A stretch of DNA of 15,281 nt from Haliscomenobacter sp. (GTDB taxonomy: Bacteria; Bacteroidota; Bacteroidia; Chitinophagales; Saprospiraceae), in assembly GCA_016713275.1 (NCBI GenBank), contig JADJPL010000020.1:1-15281 (forward strand), read 5' to 3'. The notes under the pieces are model-generated. The model had not been told where the DNA came from and made no database searches. It saw nothing but the letters and a program-made list of their open reading frames with translations. The number at the start of each line of letters is the position of its first letter. Positions within the stretch are counted from its first letter, which is position 1. Positions 1-7,868 of the stretch are shown in pieces. Position numbers and translations under genes: made by a program.

Positions 1-1409
1 GAACGCCTTCGCCAATAGGCTCTGCGGTAGCCGATCCAGCAGCGCCTTCGACTTGGCGTATCGGGCCTCGATCTTGTCCGCAAAGGCAAAGATTTGCTCT
101 ACGCGGCGGACGATTTCGTGTTATTCGGCGAGCGAACAAAACGGCAATTCAAATTCACACAAGTTTCTGAGCGTTGATATTCGACTGGCTGACACCATCC
201 GTTTTCACTTCTGAACACCAGTCCTTCGCGTAAATTGAATTAAGGCAATAATTTAGATAATGCGAATTGAGTTGTGGTAAATTATTTATTTTGATTAAGT
301 AACCGGCGTATATAGCAGGACGATCACCTAAATATATAGCAGTTTTTCCTACAAGCTCAGGACTATTGGTTCTATTGAATAATACATTACCGGTTTTCAA
401 CGAGTACCTTCTGATTTCTTCTTTGTCAGAAGAGAATTTTAAATCACGCCAATCAATGTTTCCGTTCTGTAAATTGCCCATTCTTAAGACCCGGCACTTC
501 CCCCTTCGTTTTCAGATTTTTTGGGAGAAGTACCGTAAGAAAATGAATCACAAATTTTATTTAAGTGTACGAATTTCCAATTGTCAGGTATTTCAAATCG
601 ACCTCCGGCTTCAATCGTGCCAAATATTTGTAATATGGCTTGCCTTTTAGACTCCGTTTTGGCATTCTTCAATCTCCAAACTTTAATTTTTTCTAAAGTC
701 TGAATTAGATTTGACACATCCTCATTCTCCCGTCTCCACCCCTCCGTCAACCTTCCACTCACCGCGGCGGCGAGCACCGATTGCCGGAAGCGCTTGAGCA
801 GGGCCGGAATCTTGTCCAGCCGTTGTTTGTTGCGCTCCACGCGCTCCATCAAGGCATCGAGCTTGGCGACGATGCGGTGCTGCTCTCGGGTAGAGGGGAA
901 GGGGAATGATACTTTTTGATAGGTATTCTTTAACATTTAAATTACGTAAATTAGTAGTTTGAGTTTGGAACTCGTTGACTTTTCCTAAATAATAGGTGTA
1001 GTTCAAATAATAATTGACGTAAAAAGGGTTTGCCAAATTCGATAATCGAATTTGCCTGAAAAAAATTTGAACATACTAAAGGCTGTAACTCACTATTAAG
1101 AGTTGAAGCATCTATTATTATTGTCCGGCCAACAGGCTGATCTGGCCCCTCCTCCCGAGACTAATACTATATCTCCTTGTTGTAGTTTTCTTTTTTCAAC
1201 ACTACTTTTTTTAACAACCTAACAGGTGCATTTCTTGATCTAATAGAATTCCAATTTTTATAATCTGTACCTCGAATAACTTTTGCCTTTGTAAACTCAT
1301 TGGAAAAAGTTTCTGTATGATTATTTCCCCAATCACCGCCTATTATATGGATGATTAGGTCGTCAAAAGGTGTAGTAGCCCACCCTTCCGGCAACTTATT
1401 CTCCCCCAT
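1..1409 (-). CDS. hsdS: Type I restriction-modification specificity subunit HsdS (3' end off window, frameshifted)
   Basis: This is the DNA-recognition subunit of a type I R-M enzyme; it binds a bipartite site through two target-recognition domains (TRDs) and holds HsdM and HsdR. The start MGENKLPEGW lies at 1407-1409 and overlaps the hsdM end by 14 nt. The order is the classic one: TRD1 (about 1409-905), a central conserved helix with REQHRIVAKLDALMERV (about 895-740), TRD2 (about 735-150), and the second conserved helix HEIVRRVEQIFAFADKIEAR (120 to 1), which leaves the window. The reading frame is broken by apparent extra bases: a G near 1146, a T in the T-run at 1059-1065, a C near 903, two G near 503-515 and a G near 161. 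Position 121-123 also reads TAA where the family has Gln in E-Q-H-E-I-V. The two TRDs are clearly AT-rich while the conserved helices are GC-rich. The identity is secure; whether the gene is functional is not. Confidence 0.93.
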
Positions 1410-2795
1410 TTTCCAGCATTGAGATGATTTCGCGTAATTCGTCCACTACGGCTTCCAGTTCCGTTACGGCTTCGGTAGCCAGTTCCTGCGGTTCCGGCAG
1501 GCTGTCGGCGTCTTCAAGGCTGTCGTCTTTGAGCCAGGTGATGTCGCGTTTGTGGTTGCGTTTTTTCACCGTGTCCATGTCGAAGCAGCGAAAGCGGCCG
1601 GTGTCGCCCTGATCCACGCGTGGGCTGCGCCCGTTGGGGTCGGCGCCGTAGCAGGCTTCGAACTCCCCCGAAGTGTTTGGCCGTCAGGGGCCGGTCTTTT
1701 TGGTGATGCCCTCCACGTTGCTGCGTCCGTCGAAGATCCACACCGTTTCGGTGGGCAGCCCTTTCTGGAAGAAGATCACGTTGGCTTTCACGCCCTGCGC
1801 ATACGGCGTAAAGGTGCCTCGGGGCAGGCGGAGAATGGTGTGCAGGTTGCAGTCCTGCATCAGGATTTCAAATACTTCAGCTTTATCTTCAAACAGCACG
1901 TTGTCGGGAAGCACCACGGCGGCGCGGCCGCCGGTTTGAGCACGCTCATAATATGCTGCACGAAGTTGAGCTGTTTGTTGCTGGTGTCGACGGTGAAATC
2001 GTCGCGTTCCGGCGCCTGATTGGCCCCTTTGGTGCCGAAGGGCGGATTAGTGAGGATCACATCGAAGCGGGTGGAATCGGGCGTGTTGTAAATGGTGTCG
2101 CCCAGCCGGATGATGGGCGTCACGCCGTGCAGGTACATGTTCATCAGCGCCAGCCGTCGGGGGCGGGCCACGAGTTCCTGACCAAAGTAGGTGCTTTCCC
2201 GGATGCGTTTGACCTCCTCCCGGGGCAGGGCGCCTTTGGTTTCGTCGAGCAGCCATTCATACGCCGACACGAGAAAGCCCCCGGTGCCGCAAGCCGGATC
2301 GCTGATGCGGAAATCCGATTTGCCGCGTGGGTCGGGCTGCATCATTTTGACGATACTTGTATCAGCGGGCGCGGGGTGAAGTATTGTCCTGCCCCTTCTT
2401 GCCTTCGCTGGCGGCTTTTCCAGCAAGCCTTCAAAGGCGGCGCCCTTCACGTCGACATCCGTGGCCGTCCACTCGTCTTCGTCGATGAGGTTGATCAAGC
2501 GCTTGGGACTCACGAGGTTGCTGAAGCGGTTTTGGGACTGGGCAAAGATCTCGCCCAGCAGGCCGGGCTCCCGGGCCAGTACCCGCAGCGTGTCGGTGTA
2601 ATGGTCCATGAGGTCTCCGCCGCTGAGGGTTTTGAGGGATTGCCAGTGGTAGGCGTTGGAGATATGCACTTCCCGCTCGTCGGCCATTTTCAGGAAGAGC
2701 AGGTAGGTCAGCTGCTCGATATAATCCCCATAGTCCACGCCGTCGTGGCGGAGGGTGTGGCAGAAGCCCCACAGTTTGTTTACTACGTCGCTCAT
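1396..2795 (-). CDS. hsdM: Type I restriction-modification DNA methyltransferase subunit HsdM (frameshifted)
   Basis: This is the adenine-N6 methyltransferase subunit, which modifies host DNA together with HsdS. The N-terminal helical domain (MSDVVNKLWGFCHTLRHDG) is followed by the SAM-binding motif I DPACGTGGF and the catalytic motif IV NPPFG, then the typical tail with VDQGDTGRFRCFDMDTVKKR. The ATG (2793-2795) overlaps the hsdR stop as TAATG, which implies translational coupling; the TAA stop is at 1396-1398 inside the hsdS start region. Apparent indels are a missing G near 1933, a missing A near 1695 and an extra G near 1667. Three one-base losses between about 2360 and 2425 cancel each other, so the frame stays open but the family motif GQYFTPRPLI is read as nonsense there; restoring one G, one G and one A recovers it. 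The repaired length is about 466 residues, somewhat short of or near the usual size for this HsdM branch. Confidence 0.95.
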
Positions 2796-5360
2796 TAGGC
2801 TGCTATTGCTTCGTTGATTTGATGGATGAGAAGAGAAACCTCGCCGGGGAACACCCGCCTGAACCTGGCCAGTCCGCCGCGATCGGTAAATACGGGAAGT
2901 TCCTGAAGATCGTTTTCATCCAGAGTCATATTCTGCTTGAGGTGTTCTTTGATGTAGTCGATCCATTTTTGTTGTTCGGGGTTCAGGGCCTTTCCGGCGA
3001 CGACTTTTTGAATAGCCTGGGCTACCCGTTCTTCCGGGCTCAGCAGGGGGGTTCGGATTCCCGGGCGGCGTGTTTGACCATGCTGATGATGTCCACCAGT
3101 TCTTTTTGGTAAACGATCTTGTGGGCTTTGCGCAGTTCGTGCTCGGGGAAGTAGTTTTCGATCAGTTTCTGCCGGAGTTCGTTCAGCGCCTGGGTGTTCC
3201 ACTCCCGGGGCCGGTTGAGCAGGATGGCGATCGCTTCGATCTCGAGGCCTTTTTCCCGCACGAAGCGTTCAAAGGCGCGCAGGTAATCTTCAGGCTTCAG
3301 GGCGTGGTCTTCCCCGGCGGTAAACAGGGTTTCCGAATCCACCTCATCCTTGACCTCGTATCCCACCAGGAAGGTGCGTTTGGCCCGTTCGTAATGTTCC
3401 AGCAGGTCCTGAAACTGCGGGTTGCGCAGCAGGTCCATGACGCTGGTAAAGCTTTCGAATCGTTGGTTCAGTGGTGTCGCCATGCGCTCTATCGGTACCG
3501 TTCAAAAATTGAACCAATCGGGCGGCAAACCGCCCCATCCCCCATCCCGGAATAAACGCAGCGAACTGCTCCCGGGCGCGTCCGCTCATGTTTTTTTCGA
3601 TCCGGTGCAGGCGCTTGGCCAGTCTTTTCGCATTGGCAAAGCGGTCTTCGTTGCGGTATATTTTTTCAACGAGTTCTTTGATGCTGACCGTTTCGGTTCC
3701 CGGCGGATCGACGGGAAAGTTGTAGCTGGCGCCCCGGAAATACCGGATCAGCGTGCCGTTGAAACAATCGAACAACACGAAATGGGTTTTGCCTATCTCC
3801 TCGCACTTCCGCGTGCCCCGGCCCAGCATCTGTTCCCAGAGGATGCGGGATTTCACCGGGCGGAGGAACACGACAAACTCCAGCGCCGGGATGTCTACTC
3901 CGGTGCTCAGCATGTCCACAGTGACGACGATCCGGGGGTTGGGGCGGTTGCGGAATTCCTTGATCCGCTTCAGAGGCCGGTCCACATTGGGATTTCCGGT
4001 GATTTTTGCCACGAAGTCGTCGCCCCGGTTAAACGTCGTTTTGCAGATGGACACCAGCCGGTCGGCATGGGAGATATGCTGGATGTCGTTGGAAGCGAAG
4101 ATCAGGGTTTTGGGGAACCGGCCGTATTCGGCTTCAAAGCGTCAGTATACGTTTTCAGTTCTTCAATGATCTTCTGGTTGGTGTCCGGCGCGGTGATCTT
4201 CTCTTCGATTTCGGTCGTGGTGAACTCCGCTCGTCATCCAGGCGGTCGATCTGTTCCCTGCCGTTTCGGTATCGACGACCCCCACCATTTCGCCTTCCTT
4301 CAGAAAAGCGCCGTTCATCAGCACGGTGGAGTTGATGGCCACGGCGTCGTAATCCACCAGAAAACCTTCCCCGATGGCTTCCTGCAAGGAATAATTAAAG
4401 ACCGGCCTGCCGAAATAGGCGCTCGTATGTGAGGCCGGAGTAGCGGTCAGCCCCACTTTAATGGCGTCGAAATGGTTGAGCACGTTGCGCCAAACGTTGG
4501 TGTCTTTAGAATACAGAAAAGTTTTGCCCGTATCGGGGTTGGTGAGGTACCTATTCGGAAGCACCTGGGGATTATAACTTTCCCCTTCAAAATCCTCCCG
4601 CTGGAAGCGCTGCGAAAACATCTCGTACTCGTCTTTGAACTTGATCTTCCGCGGCGTATCGAAGGAGGCAAAAGCCGTCACCGCCTGGGCGGCCAGGGAT
4701 TTCCGGTCGACCAGAAACAGGGATCCGTTTGGCGCAGCCCGAAGACAGCATCCGGTAGACCAGGTTCACGGTAGTAAACGTTTTGCCGGTACCGGTAGCC
4801 ATGGCCAGCAGCATTTGGCGCTGCCCGTTGCGGATACCCGCTTCAACCGCCTGAATGGCTTCCTGTTGATAGGGGCGCAAAAACGGGTTATCTATGGGCG
4901 TGCGTTGTAGCCAATGGAGCCCAGCCTCTTTATTGTCATGCAAAAAGTGCTCCAGTGCATCCGGCGTGTGGAAAGCGAAGATTTGCCGGCTGAGATTTTG
5001 GGGATTTCGCGCATCGAGGTAATAGATCAGTTCGCCGTTGGTCGAGTACAGGAACGGGATACGATACCCATTCCAGGCGCCGATCGTATCCGGCGCGCCC
5101 TGAGCGTAGCGTTTGGCTTGCTGGAGGACATTCTGAGCGCCGACATCCACTTTTTTGGCTTCCACTACGCCCAGCAGGTTGCCATTCACTACCAGGGCAT
5201 AGTCGGCGGGACCGTTGGCGGTGGGCCATTCTTCGACGGCGTGGCGACCCAAGGCCGTAGGGTCCATACCTCTGGTATAAGGAATGATCGTCCACCCTGC
5301 TGCTTGCAGGAGCCTGTCGATCCGGAGCTTGCGGGTACGGTATTCGGATTCGTTGGGCAT
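2795..5360 (-). CDS. hsdR: Type I restriction enzyme HsdR, nuclease-helicase subunit (frameshifted, lacks motif II segment)
   Basis: This is the restriction subunit: a PD-(D/E)xK nuclease joined to an SF2 translocase. The start MPNESEYRTRKLRIDRLLQ is at 5358-5360. The nuclease core is seen as PADYALVV followed by VVEAKK, and Walker A as ATGTGKT (about 4775-4800). Later helicase motifs are present: GLTATPA (about 4440), TVDMLSTGVDIP (about 3890-3920) and QMLGRGTR (about 3815). The C-terminal helical part contains LVDIISMVKHAAR and ends in NEAIAA. Frame breaks lie near 4725, 4265, 4230, 4143, 3500 and 3053; most are repaired by one homopolymer base. Between YLTNPDTGKTFLY and TNVWRNVLNHFDA (about 4490-4530) the family normally has a stretch of about 70-80 residues carrying STIQRM and the DECHRG motif II; here it is absent and the frame stays open. 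It heads the hsdRMS operon. I see no clear Shine-Dalgarno site. Confidence 0.94.
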
Positions 5361-5515
5361 AGTTTGCGCTTTCCATTCCTGCGTTGCTTGCTATTGGTTA
5401 TCAAGGGTATCCATATATAAGCAACTATAATCCTCTAAAATAAGGAAAGGGAGGGAGGGAAGCAAGGTTTTTTACTTCGCTCCTTCTAACGCTGCTGGCA
5501 CTTACATCCAGAAAG
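5361..5515. other. Intergenic gap between the ASCH gene and hsdR, possible promoter region
   Basis: This is a 155-nt non-coding gap upstream of hsdR on the minus strand. On that strand TATAGTTG (plus coordinates 5422-5429) differs at one position from the Bacteroidota -7 box TAnnTTTG, and a TATATA tract lies next to it. I find no convincing -33 TTTG at the right distance, so a promoter here is only a possibility. The alternative is read-through from the ASCH gene on the same strand. Confidence 0.3.
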
Positions 5516-5824
5516 CTACGCTTCCTCGCCAAGATGCAGGACCTTCCCCAGATGAATAGCAAAATCCTGATAGATTTCTCCATTATCCTTCACCTCAATG
5601 AATTCGATCTTTTCCACAGCTACCCGCATGCGCGGGGCGTCTTTGTGATAGCCGTTAATAAAGACGATCTCATTGATGGGTTTGAAGCTCACAAACTCCC
5701 CGTTCTCGTCCATATTGACCAAGCGGGACCAGTAATACTCCTTGCCTTCCCGGTATTCGATCTTCTTGGTTCCGGCGGCGATCTCGTCGAAGTACTGTTT
5801 TTTGATGCGCAGATGGAGGGGCAT
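5516..5824 (-). CDS. ASCH-domain protein, 102 aa
   Basis: This small intact protein starts MPLHLRIKKQYFDEIAAGTK and carries the ASCH/PUA-like signature G-x-K-x-x-E-x-R (GTKKIEYR, residues about 18-25), followed by a beta-rich body that includes VFINGYHKDAPRMRVAVEKI. ASCH domains form a PUA-like beta barrel thought to bind RNA or modified nucleic acid; some act in RNA metabolism and a few are ribonucleases or deaminase-like amidohydrolases, so the substrate cannot be named here. It is one of the few reading frames in this window without a frameshift. It lies 41 nt downstream of the GIY-YIG gene and 155 nt upstream of hsdR, all on the same strand, so it may be co-transcribed with the restriction operon. 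The ATG at 5822-5824 has no Shine-Dalgarno site. The fold assignment is good; the role is unknown. Confidence 0.82.
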   Translation of the reverse strand: MPLHLRIKKQYFDEIAAGTKKIEYREGKEYYWSRLVNMDENGEFVSFKPINEIVFINGYHKDAPRMRVAVEKIEFIEVKDNGEIYQDFAIHLGKVLHLGEEA

Positions 5825-5865
5825 ATGATTTTGATTTGGTTATCAATATGGGTTTATTTACGTTT

Positions 5866-6734
5866 TCACCCGTCCTGCCTTTTTTTCTCATTCGATTCAA
5901 ACTCTTTGAGCGTTTTACCGTCTTTGAGTTTCCATTCGGTCAATCCATTGGCACTTCGCCCCAGCACTATAGCAGCTGCAGTGGAGGGGCTGCTGAAAAG
6001 GTAATCATCCGGAAATTCCAGGAATCGGCTTTGTCAATCAACACCCCTTCCTGCATGAGTTTCTGCCTCAGAGCAATAAAATTTTGTGTCATCGAAGGCA
6101 CAGTCGAGCCTGCAGCTTTTGACCCTTTAAAAACCAGGAAACCCTCGGAAGTCGGTTCGCCCTGTGCATCCGCGCCACGTGCCGCTTTGATGAAAAAGGT
6201 ATGCTGTTTCTGTTTGGGTTTGATCTCCTTTTCTCTTCAAATACTTTGTGCCCCAACGTATTTACAAGGAGCTTGATGTTTTCGATAAATTCTTCCATTT
6301 CTGCCCGGTCCGATTCTGAGATGGAAGATTGCGTGTGGGGTAATGGAGTTTTCCACCTTGTAGCGCCTTGCTGCAATGGCGATCTCATGTAGGCGGTTTT
6401 CCAGATATTTGATGTGGGCCTTGTTCAGGTTTTCATCTTTGCTGACGAACACAATGGCTTCATGCCAGAAGTCCTTCTGGTTGAGTTGCTGTAAAAGCCG
6501 CTTGAATACCGTCTCCGCTTCTCCGATATATACGAGGTCTTTTCCGTCTTCCTCCTTGCCAAACAGGAGATAGACGCCCGTATTGCTCAGATCATCTCTG
6601 TCGGTACAATCCTTAACCTTGATCCGGGGAATCTTATATGCTTTACCTGTCCAGTTGGAGAGTTCGCAGCTCATCCGTCCGTTCGGATCGCCGTCGATGA
6701 GGAATATTTTTATGGTTTTTCCAAATTGCACCAT
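5866..6734 (-). CDS. GIY-YIG nuclease-family protein with C-terminal DUF4357 (three frameshifts)
   Basis: The N-terminal part (MVQFGKTIKIFLIDGDPNGR) leads into a GIY-YIG nuclease-type domain: NTGVYLLFGKEEDGKDLVYI, then IGEAETVFKRLLQQ and KYLENRLHEIAI, supplying the GVY/YIG strands, the Arg and the Glu. The middle is a helical stretch (TQSSISESDRAEMEEFIENI). The C-terminus is DUF4357, recognised from SPSTAAAIVLGRSANGLTEW near 5990-5930, ending at TGA 5866-5868. The three frames join near 6331 (one extra C), 6200 and 6009 (one missing G in CGGGAT); after repair the protein is about 289 residues, normal for this architecture. Such proteins are common in bacterial accessory regions, often next to R-M genes, but their target is not established. 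The start ATG at 6732-6734 has no obvious ribosome binding site. Frames agree with the family throughout, so the damage looks like sequencing error. Confidence 0.9.
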
Positions 6735-6981
6735 GGGGTAGCGTTTTCGGGGCTAATAATTTGGCTTACCAGGATCTCAACGAATCCTATACAATGGTTT
6801 TGTCTATGCTTTTTTACAAAAAAGGCCACAGCCGACCACGTTCTACGGTGTCTTCTGTAGCCTCTCTTTTTAACAACCTAATGTACGGCTTTTTCCCGTT
6901 TTGAACAAGGGGATTTCTTTTCCTGAGGAAGGGTGATATTTCTCAGGGGGGAATGCGTGCAGGAGGGCCCCTGTTTTCAGA
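6735..6981. other. Intergenic region between the GIY-YIG gene and the toxin remnant
   Basis: About 250 nt hold no credible gene on either strand. An AT-only inverted repeat, CTTTTTT then AAAAAAG (6809-6815 and 6818-6824), and a 6-bp one, CCTGAG then CTCAGG (6922-6927 and 6942-6947), are visible. Either could help end transcription of the toxin-antitoxin module on the minus strand, but neither is a textbook terminator. Confidence 0.35.
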
Positions 6982-7096
6982 TCACAAACCGAGCTGAATC
7001 CGGATGATTTGCTCTACGTCCAACATATCCTTTTTCTCACTTCTGACCAACAGATGGGTCAAAATTGACCCACCATACCTCTCCTCTCTTTTTCAT
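6982..7096 (-). pseudogene. MazF/PemK-family toxin remnant lacking its core
   Basis: The start MKKRGEVWWVNFDPSVG (ATG 7094-7096) is the characteristic first strand and loop of MazF/PemK endoribonucleases, preceded by the good Shine-Dalgarno GGAGGAATT. The frame then stops after QK, and one frame over the sequence reads SEKKDMLDVEQIIRIQLGL to a TGA at 6982-6984, which resembles the C-terminal helix of MazF proteins ending in QLGL. A full toxin has about 110 residues; here only about 37 codons remain. The central strands, including the K-x-R-P-A segment with the catalytic Arg and the downstream Ser/Thr, are missing. The ATG overlaps the antitoxin stop (ATGA), so this is a normal TA operon layout. 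The remnant could not be an active RNase. It may be a real deletion or an assembly gap, as in hsdR. Confidence 0.75.
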
Positions 7097-7324
7097 AATT
7101 CCTCCGAATTTAAGGTCCCTTCCTATCCATTCAAAGGCGTCTTCCTCCCGTTCCTGATCTTCCGACATCTTCTGGTACCCTACCTCCAGCGACGAAAGAA
7201 GATCTTTACGTTCCTTTTCTTTGTACACCCTGCTGAGAATGAGTTGATACAGTTCCTGAAGAACTTCTCCTTTCTGACTGACAATCAACTGGATCATCTT
7301 TAATTTAAGTTCCGACTCGCTCAT
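7093..7324 (-). CDS. Antitoxin of a MazF/PemK-type toxin-antitoxin module (one frameshift)
   Basis: This small acidic, mostly helical protein starts MSESELKLKMIQLIVSQKGE (ATG 7322-7324) and carries YQKMSEDQEREEDAFEW near its end, a form shared by short antitoxins that sit before MazF-like toxins. As read, its frame runs straight into the toxin start. Removing one G near 7122-7123 changes the end to EWIEGTLNSEEL and a TGA at 7093-7095 that overlaps the toxin ATG (7094-7096). That gives 76 residues and the usual four-base ATGA coupling, so the apparent antitoxin-toxin fusion is an indel artefact. The antitoxin would bind and neutralise the toxin and probably repress the operon; no operator was identified. 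The exact antitoxin family is not assigned. Confidence 0.72.
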
Positions 7325-7376
7325 ACCTGATTGGTTTTGCCCCGTAATTTAAGGGTTTTGCGGCAAAAAGTCACGA

Positions 7377-7395
7377 GGCGCCCCCAGATGGCGCC
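7377..7395. repeat. Inverted repeat GGCGCC/GGCGCC upstream of the antitoxin gene
   Basis: Two GGCGCC blocks (7377-7382 and 7390-7395) flank a 7-nt loop about 50 nt upstream of the antitoxin start. It could fold as a short GC-rich stem or serve as a palindromic protein site; there is no direct evidence for either. Confidence 0.4.
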
Positions 7396-7485
7396 CCTCA
7401 TTCGGCTCATCTTGTAGTATTTTTCATAACTACGGCTTGTCCGTATATTGCCCTCCGCAGCCCGGAGCCCGGAAGCGCCGCTGGT

Positions 7486-7502
7486 CCCGTTCGAAGAACG
7501 GG
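7486..7502. repeat. Perfect hairpin CCCGTTC-GAA-GAACGGG
   Basis: A 7-bp stem (8 bp if the flanking T/A pair is counted) closes a GAA loop. No T-run follows on either strand, so it is not a standard terminator. It is part of the cluster of palindromes in this intergenic region. Confidence 0.6.
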
Positions 7503-7503
7503 A

Positions 7504-7584
7504 TCGCCTTATGGGCTCAACCGCTCGGAATACAGGATAAACGCAACGACCGGTGTTCCAAGCGGTTTGAAGCCCATAAAGCGA
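7504..7584 (-). repeat. Long imperfect inverted repeat, possible structured RNA on the minus strand
   Basis: The arms lie at 7504-7530 and 7556-7584 around a 25-nt loop. They pair along their length except for two single-base bulges (both in short homopolymers) and two substitutions. Both substitutions become G-U wobbles in a minus-strand RNA but C-A mismatches in a plus-strand RNA, so the fold is better on the minus strand, the strand on which the neighbouring genes are transcribed. Confidence 0.5.
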
Positions 7585-7633
7585 AGGCGTTTCCCCACGG
7601 AGCGGTATGGGCGAAGGAGCGCTCCCCTTTTTG

Positions 7634-7661
7634 GTTCTTTTTTGGGCGAGCAAAAAAGAAC
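7634..7661. terminator. Hairpin GTTCTTTTTT / AAAAAAGAAC, possible bidirectional terminator
   Basis: A perfect 10-bp stem (7634-7643 with 7652-7661) closes the 8-nt loop GGGCGAGC. Each strand carries a T-tract within the stem. Its place downstream of the large minus-strand gene would suit a terminator, but the stem is AT-rich apart from its base, so this is tentative. The 10-bp palindrome GGAGCGCTCC lies just before it at 7616-7625. Confidence 0.45.
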
Positions 7662-7766
7662 AAACCTGAGGCCGGGGCAATACGCAAGAGGACAGCAACG
7701 AACCATGGTTTACTACAAGATTAGCTTATTCGGGAGAGTTGGGGTTGGGGTTAGGTGGGGGCGAAG

Positions 7767-7839
7767 AACGGATTACAAATCCGTTCAACAATCGCCAGTT
7801 GCAATCCGCGCTACAGACAGATTGTAAATCCGCGCTACA
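7767..7839. repeat. Palindromic intergenic repeat, copy A (CGGATT-n3-AATCCG with AATCCGCGCTACA)
   Basis: A perfect 8-bp hairpin AACGGATT-ACA-AATCCGTT (7767-7785) is followed by two direct copies of AATCCGCGCTACA (7803-7815 and 7827-7839). The element ends 30 nt from the stop codon of the large minus-strand gene. The same elements recur at 10927-10977. Confidence 0.75.
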
Positions 7840-7868
7840 TCCCCGCCCCAACGCCCCGTCATCCAATG

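Larger units (their letters stand above)
7330..7868. other. Non-coding, hairpin-rich intergenic region between the large secreted-protein gene and the antitoxin gene
   Basis: About 540 nt lie between two minus-strand genes. Open frames exist on both strands but show no protein-like composition and mirror one another, so I call no gene. The stretch contains several separate inverted repeats, at 7377-7395, 7486-7502, 7504-7584, 7616-7625, 7634-7661 and 7767-7785, and two copies of the direct repeat AATCCGCGCTACA. It looks like a mosaic of palindromic intergenic elements. Confidence 0.6.

Noticed and set aside
1140..1700. Phase variation of hsdM and hsdS by G or C tract slippage.
   Set aside because: The tracts are short (about 3-7) and equal indels occur in all other genes of the window, so sequencing error explains them better.
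1953..4432. Long plus-strand open frames opposite hsdM and hsdR (for example 1953-2798 and 3422-4432).
   Set aside because: They are antisense shadows of GC-rich coding sequence; the minus-strand frames carry recognised motifs and the plus-strand products do not resemble proteins.
7037..7324. A fused antitoxin-toxin protein.
   Set aside because: Removing one G restores a separate antitoxin ending in GTLNSEEL with its stop overlapping the toxin start.
7321..7827. Overlapping open frames on both strands in the intergenic region.
   Set aside because: Their composition is Arg/Pro/Gly-rich and they follow the palindromes; no start context or domain supports them.
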